Of a stretch of DNA of 6,043 nt, positions 1 through 5,647 are shown one piece after another; positions within the stretch are counted from its first letter, which is position 1, and every line of letters begins with the position of its first letter. The translations under genes and the position numbers were made by a program. The stretch covers positions 1 through 6,043 of the forward strand of contig JAICHN010000322.1 in the NCBI GenBank assembly GCA_025924845.1. The letters run 5' to 3'. The notes beneath the pieces were generated by a model that made no database searches, was not told the origin of the DNA, and saw only the letters and a program-made list of their open reading frames with translations. Source of the DNA: Chloroflexota bacterium. Its GTDB lineage: Bacteria > Chloroflexota > UBA5177 > JANWHV01.

Positions 1-1
1 C

Positions 2-1087
2 AAATACGGCGTAGACACGGTGCTGGCGGGCATCGATAAGCTGATCGCCGACAGCGAGATTCTGACCCGACAGGAATTGGCCACGCTGCCGCGCGGGGTG
101 TACACGGCCGAGGACTTCATCGACGACGATGGGATCGGGAACGGCCCGTTCAAGGTTTGCGTGAAAGTGACGATCGAGGACGACCGGGTGATCTGCGACT
201 TTACCGGCACCAGTCCCCAGGTGCCGGGACCGGTCAATTCGGGCCGTTCCGGCCTCTACTCCGGGGTGCGGAGCATCTTCAAGGCGCTCACCAGTCCCTC
301 TATTCCGGTGAACGAGGGCTGTTTCCTGCCCGTGGAGGTGATCTGCCCGCCGCGGACCATCTTCACGGCCGAGCGGCCGGCGCCGGTCTCCACCTACTGG
401 GAGACCATGGAATACGTCACTGACCTGGTGTGGAAGGCGTTGGCGCCCGTGCTCCCCGACCACGAGCGGCTCACCGCCGGGCATTTCCTCAGCGTCTGCG
501 GCGTGGTGGTGTCGGGCATCCACCCCGAGACCGGCGACCTCTTCATTCTGGTCGAGCCGCAGGCAGGAGGCTGGGGCGCCGGGCAAACCAAGGACGGGGA
601 AAGTGGGCTGGTCTGCGTGGGTGACGGCGAAACCTATATCGTGCCGGCGGAGATCGCCGAAACCCGCTACGGGTTCAGGGTTGGCCAGTTCGCCTTCCAG
701 CGCGACGACGCGGGCGCCGGGGAGTTTCGCGGCGGCCTGGGGCTGATTCGAGACTACGAGATCGTCACCGAGGAGGCGTTTCTTACCGCTACGTTTGGCC
801 GCCATAAGTTCGCGCCCTGGAGCATGGCGGGCGGCCAGGCGGGCTCTCATAATCGCGTGGTGATCGTACGCAAGGATGGAACGGAGGAGGTGTATGGAAA
901 GGTAGCGCGTTGCAAGTTACGGCGCGGCGATATCGCGCGGCTGATCACGGCGACCGGCGGAGGCTACGGCGATCCGCGGCGCCGCGCGCCCGAACGGGTG
1001 CGCGAGGATCTGCGAGATGGTTTTATCACCGCCGAAACGGCGGAGCAAGTGTATGGCATGCGGCACGATCCGGCCGGCCTGGATTAG
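2..1087 (+). CDS. hyuB: Hydantoinase B / 5-oxoprolinase beta-type subunit (HyuB family), 5'-truncated by window edge
   Basis: This is the C-terminal part of a HyuB-family protein. With HyuA, HyuB proteins carry out ATP-dependent opening of cyclic amides such as N-methylhydantoin or 5-oxo-L-proline in the cytoplasm. The frame is open from the first full codon at position 2, and the residues before the first possible start (GTG at 20) match the usual family pattern, so the gene begins upstream; about 361 residues are visible of a typical 520-600. Numbering from position 2, recognisable motifs are DFTGTSPQVPGPVN (about 66-79), GGWGAG (about 189), DDAGAGEFRGGLG (about 235-247) and the C-terminal GGGYGDP (about 319-325). 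That is followed by the helical tail ERVREDLRDGFITAETAEQVYG that ends most family members. No frameshift is seen. A HyuA partner is expected just upstream, outside the window. Family assignment is firm; the substrate (hydantoin, oxoproline or other, including acetone-carboxylase-like relatives) cannot be told from this fragment. Confidence 0.93.
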   Translation, partial: KYGVDTVLAGIDKLIADSEILTRQELATLPRGVYTAEDFIDDDGIGNGPFKVCVKVTIEDDRVICDFTGTSPQVPGPVNSGRSGLYSGVRSIFKALTSPSIPVNEGCFLPVEVICPPRTIFTAERPAPVSTYWETMEYVTDLVWKALAPVLPDHERLTAGHFLSVCGVVVSGIHPETGDLFILVEPQAGGWGAGQTKDGESGLVCVGDGETYIVPAEIAETRYGFRVGQFAFQRDDAGAGEFRGGLGLIRDYEIVTEEAFLTATFGRHKFAPWSMAGGQAGSHNRVVIVRKDGTEEVYGKVARCKLRRGDIARLITATGGGYGDPRRRAPERVREDLRDGFITAETAEQVYGMRHDPAGLD

Positions 1088-1103
1088 TCATGACGAGAGA
1101 AGC

Positions 1104-1181
1104 CCTGGGAGCGCGCCCATCTTGGGCGGCCCCGTTCGCCTGGAGTCCGACGGGGACGGGCGAGACGCCCGCGCTCCCAGG
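1104..1181. repeat. 78-nt palindromic element with exact cloverleaf (four-way junction) folding
   Basis: A perfect 12-bp inverted repeat (1104-1115 with 1170-1181, CCTGGGAGCGCG / CGCGCTCCCAGG) encloses three further perfect 6-bp hairpins. These are 1114-1119/1123-1128 (loop TCT), 1130-1135/1150-1155 (14-nt loop) and 1157-1162/1166-1171 (loop AGA). Two pairs at the base of the outer stem compete with the first and third hairpins, so the full fold has a 10-bp outer stem and three arms with single-base spacers at 1129 and 1156. It sits in the gap between hyuB and the binding-protein gene. I believe similar GC-rich 'GGGCGAGACGCCCGCGCTCCC' palindromes are dispersed repeats in some high-GC environmental bacteria, but that is memory, not a search. 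It could act as a transcription attenuator or mRNA-stabilising structure, or be a REP-like mobile palindrome. It has no following T-tract, so it is not a standard intrinsic terminator. Confidence 0.7.
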
Positions 1182-1242
1182 AACAGGGCCGCCCATGCAT
1201 AGTCAAGGCTGGTCGCGCCGAGGCGGGAGGCTGACCGCCGCC

Positions 1243-1258
1243 CCTGAACCCTGAACCC
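1243..1258. repeat. Two tandem copies of CCTGAAC
   Basis: Two exact 7-bp copies (1243-1249 and 1250-1256) are followed by the first two bases of a third. A run of seven T follows at 1260-1266. The tract lies directly upstream of the ribosome-binding site of the binding-protein gene and has no obvious function. Such 7-mer arrays vary in copy number by slippage, so it may be a remnant of a longer array. Confidence 0.4.
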
Positions 1259-1270
1259 ATTTTTTTACCT

Positions 1271-1275
1271 GGAGG
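1271..1275 (+). promoter_or_regulatory. Shine-Dalgarno site of the solute-binding protein gene
   Basis: GGAGG lies 7 nt before the ATG at 1283. It is the clearest ribosome-binding site in the window and supports that start codon. No convincing -35/-10 promoter pair can be read in the GC-rich 1182-1260 stretch; the T7 run at 1260-1266 gives the only AT-rich patch. Confidence 0.8.
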
Positions 1276-1282
1276 CGAACCA

Positions 1283-2854
1283 ATGAAGCGATGGATGCAT
1301 GCAACCCGCTGGGCGGCCACGCTCGGTCTGGTCGCTCTGCCCGCCCTGGGGCAGGTGCGTGCCGGTCACGCGGCCGGCTCAACCTTCACCATGGGCAGCG
1401 CGGTACCGGTGCCGAGCATCGATCCGGCGATCGGGTCCGACGACGCCGAGACCAATTTCATGGAGGCCCTCTACGACACCCTGTATCGCTACCAGGGCAC
1501 GCCGCCCAAGCTGATGCCCTGGTTGGCCAAGAGCGCCTCCGTCAATAAGGCGGGCACGGTGTGGACCGTACATCTGCGCTCCGGCGTGACTTTCGCCAAC
1601 GGCGACCCCCTGACCGCGTCCGACGTAGCCTACTCCTTCGACCGCTTGCTGGCGATCAAGCAGGGCTACTCCTACCTGTTCTCGCCGTTCCTCTCCGTGG
1701 GCAGCGTGAAGGCGGTCAATCCCACGACCGTGAGCTTTACACTGGCTCACCCGTTCAGCCCCTTCCTGCAAATGCTGCCCTATGGTTACATCGTGGACCA
1801 GAAACAGGTTGTGGCGCATCAGGTAAAGAACGATCGGGGCAAGGCATGGCTCACCGATCACGCCGCGGGCTCCGGCCCCTACGTGATCAGTTCCTGGACC
1901 GCCAACCAGGATTATGTCCTGACCAAGAACACGCGCTTCTGGGGAGGCTGGAGCGGCGCCCACCTGGACACGGTGGACTGGAAGGTCATTCCCGACCTCT
2001 CGGCCCGTCAGCTGGCCCTTAAGGTAGGAAACGTCCAGGCGATCAACTGGCTGTCGGTGACCTCATTCGACGCGATGAAGACGACGCCCGGGATCACGGC
2101 CGTACCGGAAGTTTCGGCCGAAGAGTTCATGGTCAATCTGAATACGCAGTCCGGACCCACGGCCGATCCCAATCTCCGCAAGGCCATTGCCTATGCCGTG
2201 GACTACAACACGGTGATCAAGGTTATCTTTGGGGGCTACGGCGCTCAGATCGGCGCTCCCGTGCCGCCCGGCTTCAAGGGGTACCAGGCATCGCTGGCCC
2301 CGATCAAAACGGATATGAACAAGGCCAAGCAGTACCTTGCCCAGTCCAAGTATCCACACGGGACGATGATCACCTATACCTATGTGACCGGACTCGACGA
2401 GGAGCGGCGCCTGGGCCTGCTGCTGCTAAGCGACCTGGCCCCCTTGGGGATTAAGGTGAACGTGGTAGCGGAGGCGTGGCCCAGCCTGGTCGGTCAGGAA
2501 GCGAAGCCGACCACCGCGCCGTCCATGTCGCCGTTGTACTTCCAGGCGCAGTACGACTCTCCGTACAACTGGCTCTATTCACAATACTCGTCGACCACTC
2601 TGGGTTCCTGGCAAAATGAAGCGCAGTTCAACAATCCCACGGTCGACAAGCTGATGGCGCTGGGCGCGCAAAGCACCGATGCCAAGAAGGCCCAGCAGAA
2701 CTTCGCCAAAGCCCAGACCATGATCGTGACATCGACGCCCGCCATCTATCTCCTGCAAAATAAGATCCTTGAGCTCTACAGCAGCAAGCTGAACTGGCCG
2801 TACTCCCCGCTGGGGGCCAGCGCGGACTTCTATCACATGTCCATGTCCAGTTAG
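1283..2854 (+). CDS. ABC transporter substrate-binding protein, family 5 (peptide/nickel type, SBP_bac_5)
   Basis: This is the extracytoplasmic receptor of a dipeptide/oligopeptide/nickel-type ABC importer, 523 aa, the usual length for the family. The N-terminus is a classic signal peptide: basic MKRWMHATR, a hydrophobic core at about 10-22, and a likely signal peptidase I site after the alanine of AGHA (about residue 30). There is no lipobox cysteine, so the product should be free in a periplasm, exported, or otherwise retained, rather than lipid-anchored. Family landmarks are the signature region at 94-121 (WTVHLRSGVTFANGDPLTAS then DVAYSFDR), GSGPY at 196-200, DPNLRKAIAYAVD at 295-307, GAPVPPG at 324-330 and LGIKV at 388-392. 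The ATG at 1283 is fixed by a GGAGG site. Permease genes follow on the same strand, but a 264-bp gap filled by repeats intervenes. The ligand cannot be deduced; peptide, sugar oligomer, nickel-chelate or cyclic amide are all possible for this family. Confidence 0.95.
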   Translation: MKRWMHATRWAATLGLVALPALGQVRAGHAAGSTFTMGSAVPVPSIDPAIGSDDAETNFMEALYDTLYRYQGTPPKLMPWLAKSASVNKAGTVWTVHLRSGVTFANGDPLTASDVAYSFDRLLAIKQGYSYLFSPFLSVGSVKAVNPTTVSFTLAHPFSPFLQMLPYGYIVDQKQVVAHQVKNDRGKAWLTDHAAGSGPYVISSWTANQDYVLTKNTRFWGGWSGAHLDTVDWKVIPDLSARQLALKVGNVQAINWLSVTSFDAMKTTPGITAVPEVSAEEFMVNLNTQSGPTADPNLRKAIAYAVDYNTVIKVIFGGYGAQIGAPVPPGFKGYQASLAPIKTDMNKAKQYLAQSKYPHGTMITYTYVTGLDEERRLGLLLLSDLAPLGIKVNVVAEAWPSLVGQEAKPTTAPSMSPLYFQAQYDSPYNWLYSQYSSTTLGSWQNEAQFNNPTVDKLMALGAQSTDAKKAQQNFAKAQTMIVTSTPAIYLLQNKILELYSSKLNWPYSPLGASADFYHMSMSS

Positions 2855-2898
2855 GGAATGGTCAAGGGCTGAAACCAGGCATAGGTTTCGTCCCGCTT

Positions 2899-2964
2899 GT
2901 AGGGGCACCCCTTGTGGGTGCCCTGGTTCCGTCCGCCAAGGGCACCCACAAGGGGTGCCCCTAC
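2899..2964. repeat. Head-to-head REP-like hairpin pair (26-bp perfect palindrome)
   Basis: Arms 2899-2924 and 2939-2964 are perfectly complementary over 26 bp with a 14-nt centre. Each arm is itself a hairpin: GGGCACCC/GGGTGCCC with an 8-bp stem and 5-nt loop, at 2903-2923 and at 2940-2960. The unit can therefore fold as one long stem or as twin hairpins, the architecture of BIME-type paired REP elements. From memory, 'GTAGGGGCACCCC...GGGTGCCC' palindromes are dispersed in several bacterial phyla, including Chloroflexota. Likely effects would be mRNA stabilisation of the upstream binding-protein message, or partial attenuation between it and the permease genes. No RAYT-type transposase is in the window. 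Confidence 0.75.
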
Positions 2965-2989
2965 GGTCATACCTGGGAATTCGGGTGAT

Positions 2990-3029
2990 AGGGCACCCGG
3001 CACCCAGAGGGTCCCCGGTGCCCCTACGG
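2990..3029 (+). repeat. Third, degenerate copy of the REP-like hairpin
   Basis: The left part AGGGCACCC (2990-2998) and right part GGTGCCCCTACGG (3017-3029) match the two ends of the copy at 2939-2966 in the same orientation. The short ACAAG loop is replaced by a longer centre that contains its own small ACCC/GGGT hairpin (3002-3005/3009-3012). The outer stem GGGCACC/GGTGCCC (2991-2997/3017-3023) is kept. Retention of the pairing despite a changed loop suggests either selection for the hairpin or an independent copy of a variant. Confidence 0.6.
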
Positions 3030-3118
3030 AGCCGTCAAGGTATTTTTTGCCAACCTGTACTGGTTTCAGCCCTTGGGTACACAGCCGCTACCGCGGTCAA
3101 GGCGATAGGCTACTCTCC

Positions 3119-4126
3119 ATGTCGGCATACCTGGCGCGGCGCGTCACGCGCTTGATTTTCTCGCTGTTCGGCCTGTCCGTGCTGCTCTTTGCCCTGACCC
3201 GGCTCACCCCGGTCGATCCGGTACGGTTCGCCCTGGGCCCGCAGGCTACCGCTGCCCAGATACAGGCGATGCGGCATCAGTATGGGCTGGACCGTCCCTT
3301 GCCGATCCAATACCTGGACTACATGAGCCATGCCCTGCGCGGCGACCTCGGCCTGTCGCTTCAGGGACAGCGGAGCGTAGCCGCCGACATCGGCAACTTT
3401 CTCCCTAACACGATCGAGTTGGTGCTGGGCGCCCTGGTGCTGGGCGTGCTGCTCGGCGTGCCGCTGGGCGTAGTGGCGGCAAGCCGGCCCAACAGCCCCG
3501 TGGATAGCGCGGTGCAGGTCATCTCCACCCTGGGGGTGGCCATCCCCAGTTTCTGGCTGGCCGTAGAGTTGCAGGTGGTGTTCGCGGTAAACCTGGGCTG
3601 GCTGCCGCTGTCGGGCATCATCGATAACAACGCCATGCTGCCGCGCGTCATCACGCACTTCGTGCCGATTGACGCGCTGCTGACCGGCGATTGGTCGGGT
3701 CTGGCGAACAACCTCTACCATCTTATTCTGCCCGCCGTGGTGCTGGCCTTTCAGCCGCTGGCGATGATCTCGGCCATGACCCGCACCAGTATGCTGGAAG
3801 TGCGCCGGCACGAGTACGTACAGGTGGCGCGGGCCAAGGGTCTGTCGCGCCGCCGGGTGATGATCCGCCATGTACTGCGCAATTCGTGGCTGCCGATCAT
3901 CAGCATAGCCGGGCTGAATGTCGGCTGGCTGTTAGGGGGTAGCTTCCTGGTGGAAACCGTCTTCGGCTGGTCGGGGATCGGCTACTACGGGATCAACGCC
4001 ACGCTCAGCTTCGACTTTCCGGCGATCATCGGGGTGACCCTGGTGATCGGCGTCATCTTCGCCGCCGTCAATGCGCTGACCGACGTCCTGTACGGCCTCA
4101 TCGACCCCAGAGTTCGCCATGCCTGA
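3119..4126 (+). CDS. dppB: ABC transporter permease, DppB/OppB type
   Basis: This is the first inner-membrane permease of a family-5 (peptide/nickel) ABC importer. I start it at ATG 3119, giving 335 aa, the normal family length. The frame stays open back to 2912, but the extra 69 codons run through the palindromic repeats and look unlike protein. From this start, residues 1-29 give the typical MSAYLARRV plus first membrane helix. The family block YGLDRPLPIQYLDYM...GDLGLS is at 55-80. Further helices lie at about 99-121, 133-157, 203-222, 257-279 and 301-323. The cytoplasmic EAA loop that docks on the ATPase is at about 232-259 (EYVQVARAKGLS then RHVLRNSWLP), and VFGWSGIGYY is at 281-290. The ribosome-binding site is poor (GATAGG at 3104-3109). 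The gene ends in TGA inside the start of the next permease gene. The substrate is unknown. Confidence 0.94.
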   Translation: MSAYLARRVTRLIFSLFGLSVLLFALTRLTPVDPVRFALGPQATAAQIQAMRHQYGLDRPLPIQYLDYMSHALRGDLGLSLQGQRSVAADIGNFLPNTIELVLGALVLGVLLGVPLGVVAASRPNSPVDSAVQVISTLGVAIPSFWLAVELQVVFAVNLGWLPLSGIIDNNAMLPRVITHFVPIDALLTGDWSGLANNLYHLILPAVVLAFQPLAMISAMTRTSMLEVRRHEYVQVARAKGLSRRRVMIRHVLRNSWLPIISIAGLNVGWLLGGSFLVETVFGWSGIGYYGINATLSFDFPAIIGVTLVIGVIFAAVNALTDVLYGLIDPRVRHA

Positions 4127-5036
4127 GCAAGCGGAGAATCCCGTACCTATTGCCGATGACCGGGAAGTGCCGGCCCGGCGGAGCCGTGGGCAAGATACCT
4201 GGAGGCGCTACCGAGCCAATCGCGTAGCCCTGGCGGGCTTGCTGGTGGTGTTGGCACTGATCATGTGCGCGATCCTCGCCCCCTGGATCACCCCTTACCC
4301 GAAGGATGCCGGGACCGCCACCAACTTCGCCGCCACCTTGCAGGCGCCCTCGCGCGCCCACCTCTTCGGCACCGACGACGTGGGACGCGACATCCTTACC
4401 CGCGTCCTTTTCGGGGCGCGCCTCTCGCTCAGCATCGCGGCCATTGTCACGCTTTGCTCGGCCCTGATCGGAGTGGCGGTAGGCGCCCTATCGGCCTTCT
4501 ACGGCCGCTGGATGCAGTGGATAGCGATGGGGATCACCGACTCCTTTTTAGCCCTGCCGGCACTGGTGTTGGCGATCGCCGTGGCGGCCATTCTGGGGCA
4601 CAGTACGGTAAACTTGGTCATTGCCCTGATCGTGGTCTGGTGGCCGGGCTATGCCCGATTGACCGAGGGCCTCGTGCAGAGCGAGAAGGAGCGGGACTAC
4701 GTCGAAGCAGCGCACGCGGCGGGCGTACGCGGGCTGCGGATCCTGTGGCGGCATGTGATGCCCAACGTACCGGCGCCGATCATCGTACGGATGGGGCAGG
4801 ACATCGGCTACGTCATCCTTACGGCGGCCGGACTGGGTTTCGTGGGACTGGGCGTACAACCTCCCAGTCCGGAATGGGGGGTGATGGTGAGTGACAGCCA
4901 TCAATACACCCTCCAGGCATGGTGGTATTCGCTGTATCCGGGCGTGGCCATCGCCGTGGCGGTCCTCGGGTTCAGTCTGGTCGGCAACGGGTTGCAGCAG
5001 GCGTTCAACATTCGGCAGGCGGTGGAGGGGCCGTAG
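4119..5036 (+). CDS. dppC: ABC transporter permease, DppC/OppC type
   Basis: This is the second permease of the importer, 305 aa, of normal length. The ATG at 4119 lies 8 bp inside the end of dppB, so translation is probably coupled; no strong Shine-Dalgarno site is seen. A charged cytoplasmic N-tail (1-35, ending in the family-typical WRRYRANRVALAGL) leads into helix 1 (about 36-55). The conserved periplasmic block HLFGTDDVGRDILTRVLFGA is at 81-100. Helices follow at about 103-126, 143-160, 163-179, 226-244 and 274-292. The EAA loop is at about 191-219 (RDYVEAAHAAGVRGL then RHVMPNVPAP), and PPSPEWGVM is at 248-256. The C-terminus GNGLQQAFNIR replaces the more usual GDGLRDALDP, a mild departure. 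No DppD/DppF-type ATPase gene follows, because the next gene runs towards it with only 8 bp between stop codons. Confidence 0.94.
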   Translation: MPEQAENPVPIADDREVPARRSRGQDTWRRYRANRVALAGLLVVLALIMCAILAPWITPYPKDAGTATNFAATLQAPSRAHLFGTDDVGRDILTRVLFGARLSLSIAAIVTLCSALIGVAVGALSAFYGRWMQWIAMGITDSFLALPALVLAIAVAAILGHSTVNLVIALIVVWWPGYARLTEGLVQSEKERDYVEAAHAAGVRGLRILWRHVMPNVPAPIIVRMGQDIGYVILTAAGLGFVGLGVQPPSPEWGVMVSDSHQYTLQAWWYSLYPGVAIAVAVLGFSLVGNGLQQAFNIRQAVEGP

Positions 5037-5044
5037 CCCGCCGG

Positions 5045-5647
5045 TTATTCTACCTGAGTATGTCGGTACAACTCGGCCACGGAACAGGTCAGGCCAATCG
5101 ATTCCAGGGTGATCGCGTCATCCGCCAGATATCGTTCATAAAGCCAACTGCTATGCTCGGCGCGGCGAAAGATTTCGACGCTTCGGCGGCGGGAGTCGAC
5201 CAAGAGATATTCCTTCAGCGAAGGGAGGGTTTGGTAGTCAGCGAATTTACTGCCGCGATCCACGGCCTCGGTTGAGTCCGAGAGTACTTCGATGATGAGG
5301 CAGGGAGTGGGCACGGCAATTGCATTGTCGGCCAGCATAGCATCACAGGTCACCATGGCGTCCGGATAGTAATAGGTGTCCTCTCCAACCCGCACCAATA
5401 GAGCCGGGCCCCGTACGACGTACGGGCCATCGCTAAGATGGTTATGGATGACGGCACGAACATTGTTGGCAACTGTGTCGTGAGCAAGGGTTACATCGGC
5501 CATGGCATAGAAGTACCCATGCACATACTCGTGCTTGGTTTGGCTCGCCTCCTCCAGCGCCAGATACTCTTCGACGGTTAGGTTGGGCTGTTCGCGCTCG
5601 ACAACCAAGATGCTGTGGCCTCCCACTCTCCATGCTACCGCCTTCAT
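5045..5647 (-). CDS. Uma2 family protein (DUF820, PD-(D/E)XK nuclease-like)
   Basis: This is a 200-aa protein of the Uma2/DUF820 family, restriction-endonuclease-fold proteins that are strongly multiplied in cyanobacteria and Chloroflexota; their biological role is unsettled. Numbering from the ATG at 5647, landmarks are LTVEEYLALEE (23-33), KHEYVHG (38-44), AMADVTLAHDTVANN (48-62), YPDAMVTCD (94-102), LIIEVLSDST (117-126), DRGSKF (130-135) and LPSLKEYLLVDSRRRSVEIFRR (from 141). Asp96, Glu120 and Lys134 are candidate active-site residues, so the nuclease core looks intact. The start is uncertain. The first 13-16 residues are not family-like, and GGGAGG (minus strand, 5624-5619) sits 10 nt before an in-frame TTG at 5608-5606. 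That TTG would give a 187-aa protein beginning close to the conserved LTVEEYLALEE. Expression is convergent with dppC. It is most likely an unrelated accessory gene. Confidence 0.93.
   Translation of the reverse strand: MKAVAWRVGGHSILVVEREQPNLTVEEYLALEEASQTKHEYVHGYFYAMADVTLAHDTVANNVRAVIHNHLSDGPYVVRGPALLVRVGEDTYYYPDAMVTCDAMLADNAIAVPTPCLIIEVLSDSTEAVDRGSKFADYQTLPSLKEYLLVDSRRRSVEIFRRAEHSSWLYERYLADDAITLESIGLTCSVAELYRHTQVE
5619..5624 (-). promoter_or_regulatory. Possible Shine-Dalgarno site for an internal TTG start of the Uma2 gene
   Basis: On the minus strand GGGAGG occurs here, 10 nt before TTG at 5608-5606 in the Uma2 frame. It is stronger than anything in front of the ATG at 5647, where only GCGGTGA is available. 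The resulting shorter N-terminus agrees better with where family similarity begins. Confidence 0.4.

Larger units (their letters stand above)
2863..3075. mobile_element. Candidate MITE-like insertion with 16-bp terminal inverted repeats
   Basis: The ends are perfect 16-bp inverted repeats: CAAGGGCTGAAACCAG at 2863-2878 and CTGGTTTCAGCCCTTG at 3060-3075. Immediately outside both ends is GGT (2860-2862 and 3076-3078), which would fit a 3-bp target duplication, although a 3-bp match is weak evidence. The 213-bp interior has no credible gene. It carries two head-to-head hairpin repeats, a third degenerate copy and a T6 run at 3043-3048. Each terminal repeat can also form a small local hairpin (GAAACC/GGTTTC at 2871-2889; AACC/GGTT at 3052-3065). 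Removing the segment plus one GGT would bring the binding-protein stop and the dppB start to within about 50 bp, a normal operon gap, which supports a secondary insertion. Alternatively the ends could be an mRNA long-range stem that evolved in place. No transposase is present, so any mobility would be in trans. Confidence 0.5.

Noticed and set aside
1104..1181. tRNA gene suggested by the cloverleaf shape
   Set aside because: No GTTC-type T-loop, no conserved D-loop GG or T8/A14-like positions, wrong stem lengths (10-bp outer stem, 3-nt loops), and no readable anticodon loop on either strand.
1222..1266. Terminator from GGCGG/CCGCC (1222-1226/1235-1239) and the T7 run at 1260-1266
   Set aside because: The stem is only 5 bp and the T-run lies about 20 nt downstream, overlapping the leader of the next gene.
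2899..3029. CRISPR array suggested by repeated hairpin units
   Set aside because: Only three units, in mixed orientation, with unequal and non-unique spacing and no cas genes; it fits REP-like repeats instead.
2990..3048. Rho-independent terminator formed by the third hairpin plus the T6 run at 3043-3048
   Set aside because: The T-run starts about 19 nt after the hairpin stem rather than directly behind it, and the small ACGG/CCGT stem nearer to it has only a 2-nt loop.
3110..3871. Long minus-strand open frame (about 253 codons) opposite dppB
   Set aside because: Shadow of the GC-rich permease gene: His-, Gln- and Arg-rich composition and complete overlap with a well-supported gene. The same applies to the minus frames at 1379-1963 and 4548-4904.
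5410..5426. CCCGTAC-GAC-GTACGGG palindrome inside the Uma2 gene
   Set aside because: A 7-bp stem within coding sequence of a conserved gene, with no second copy seen; most likely a coincidence of codons.
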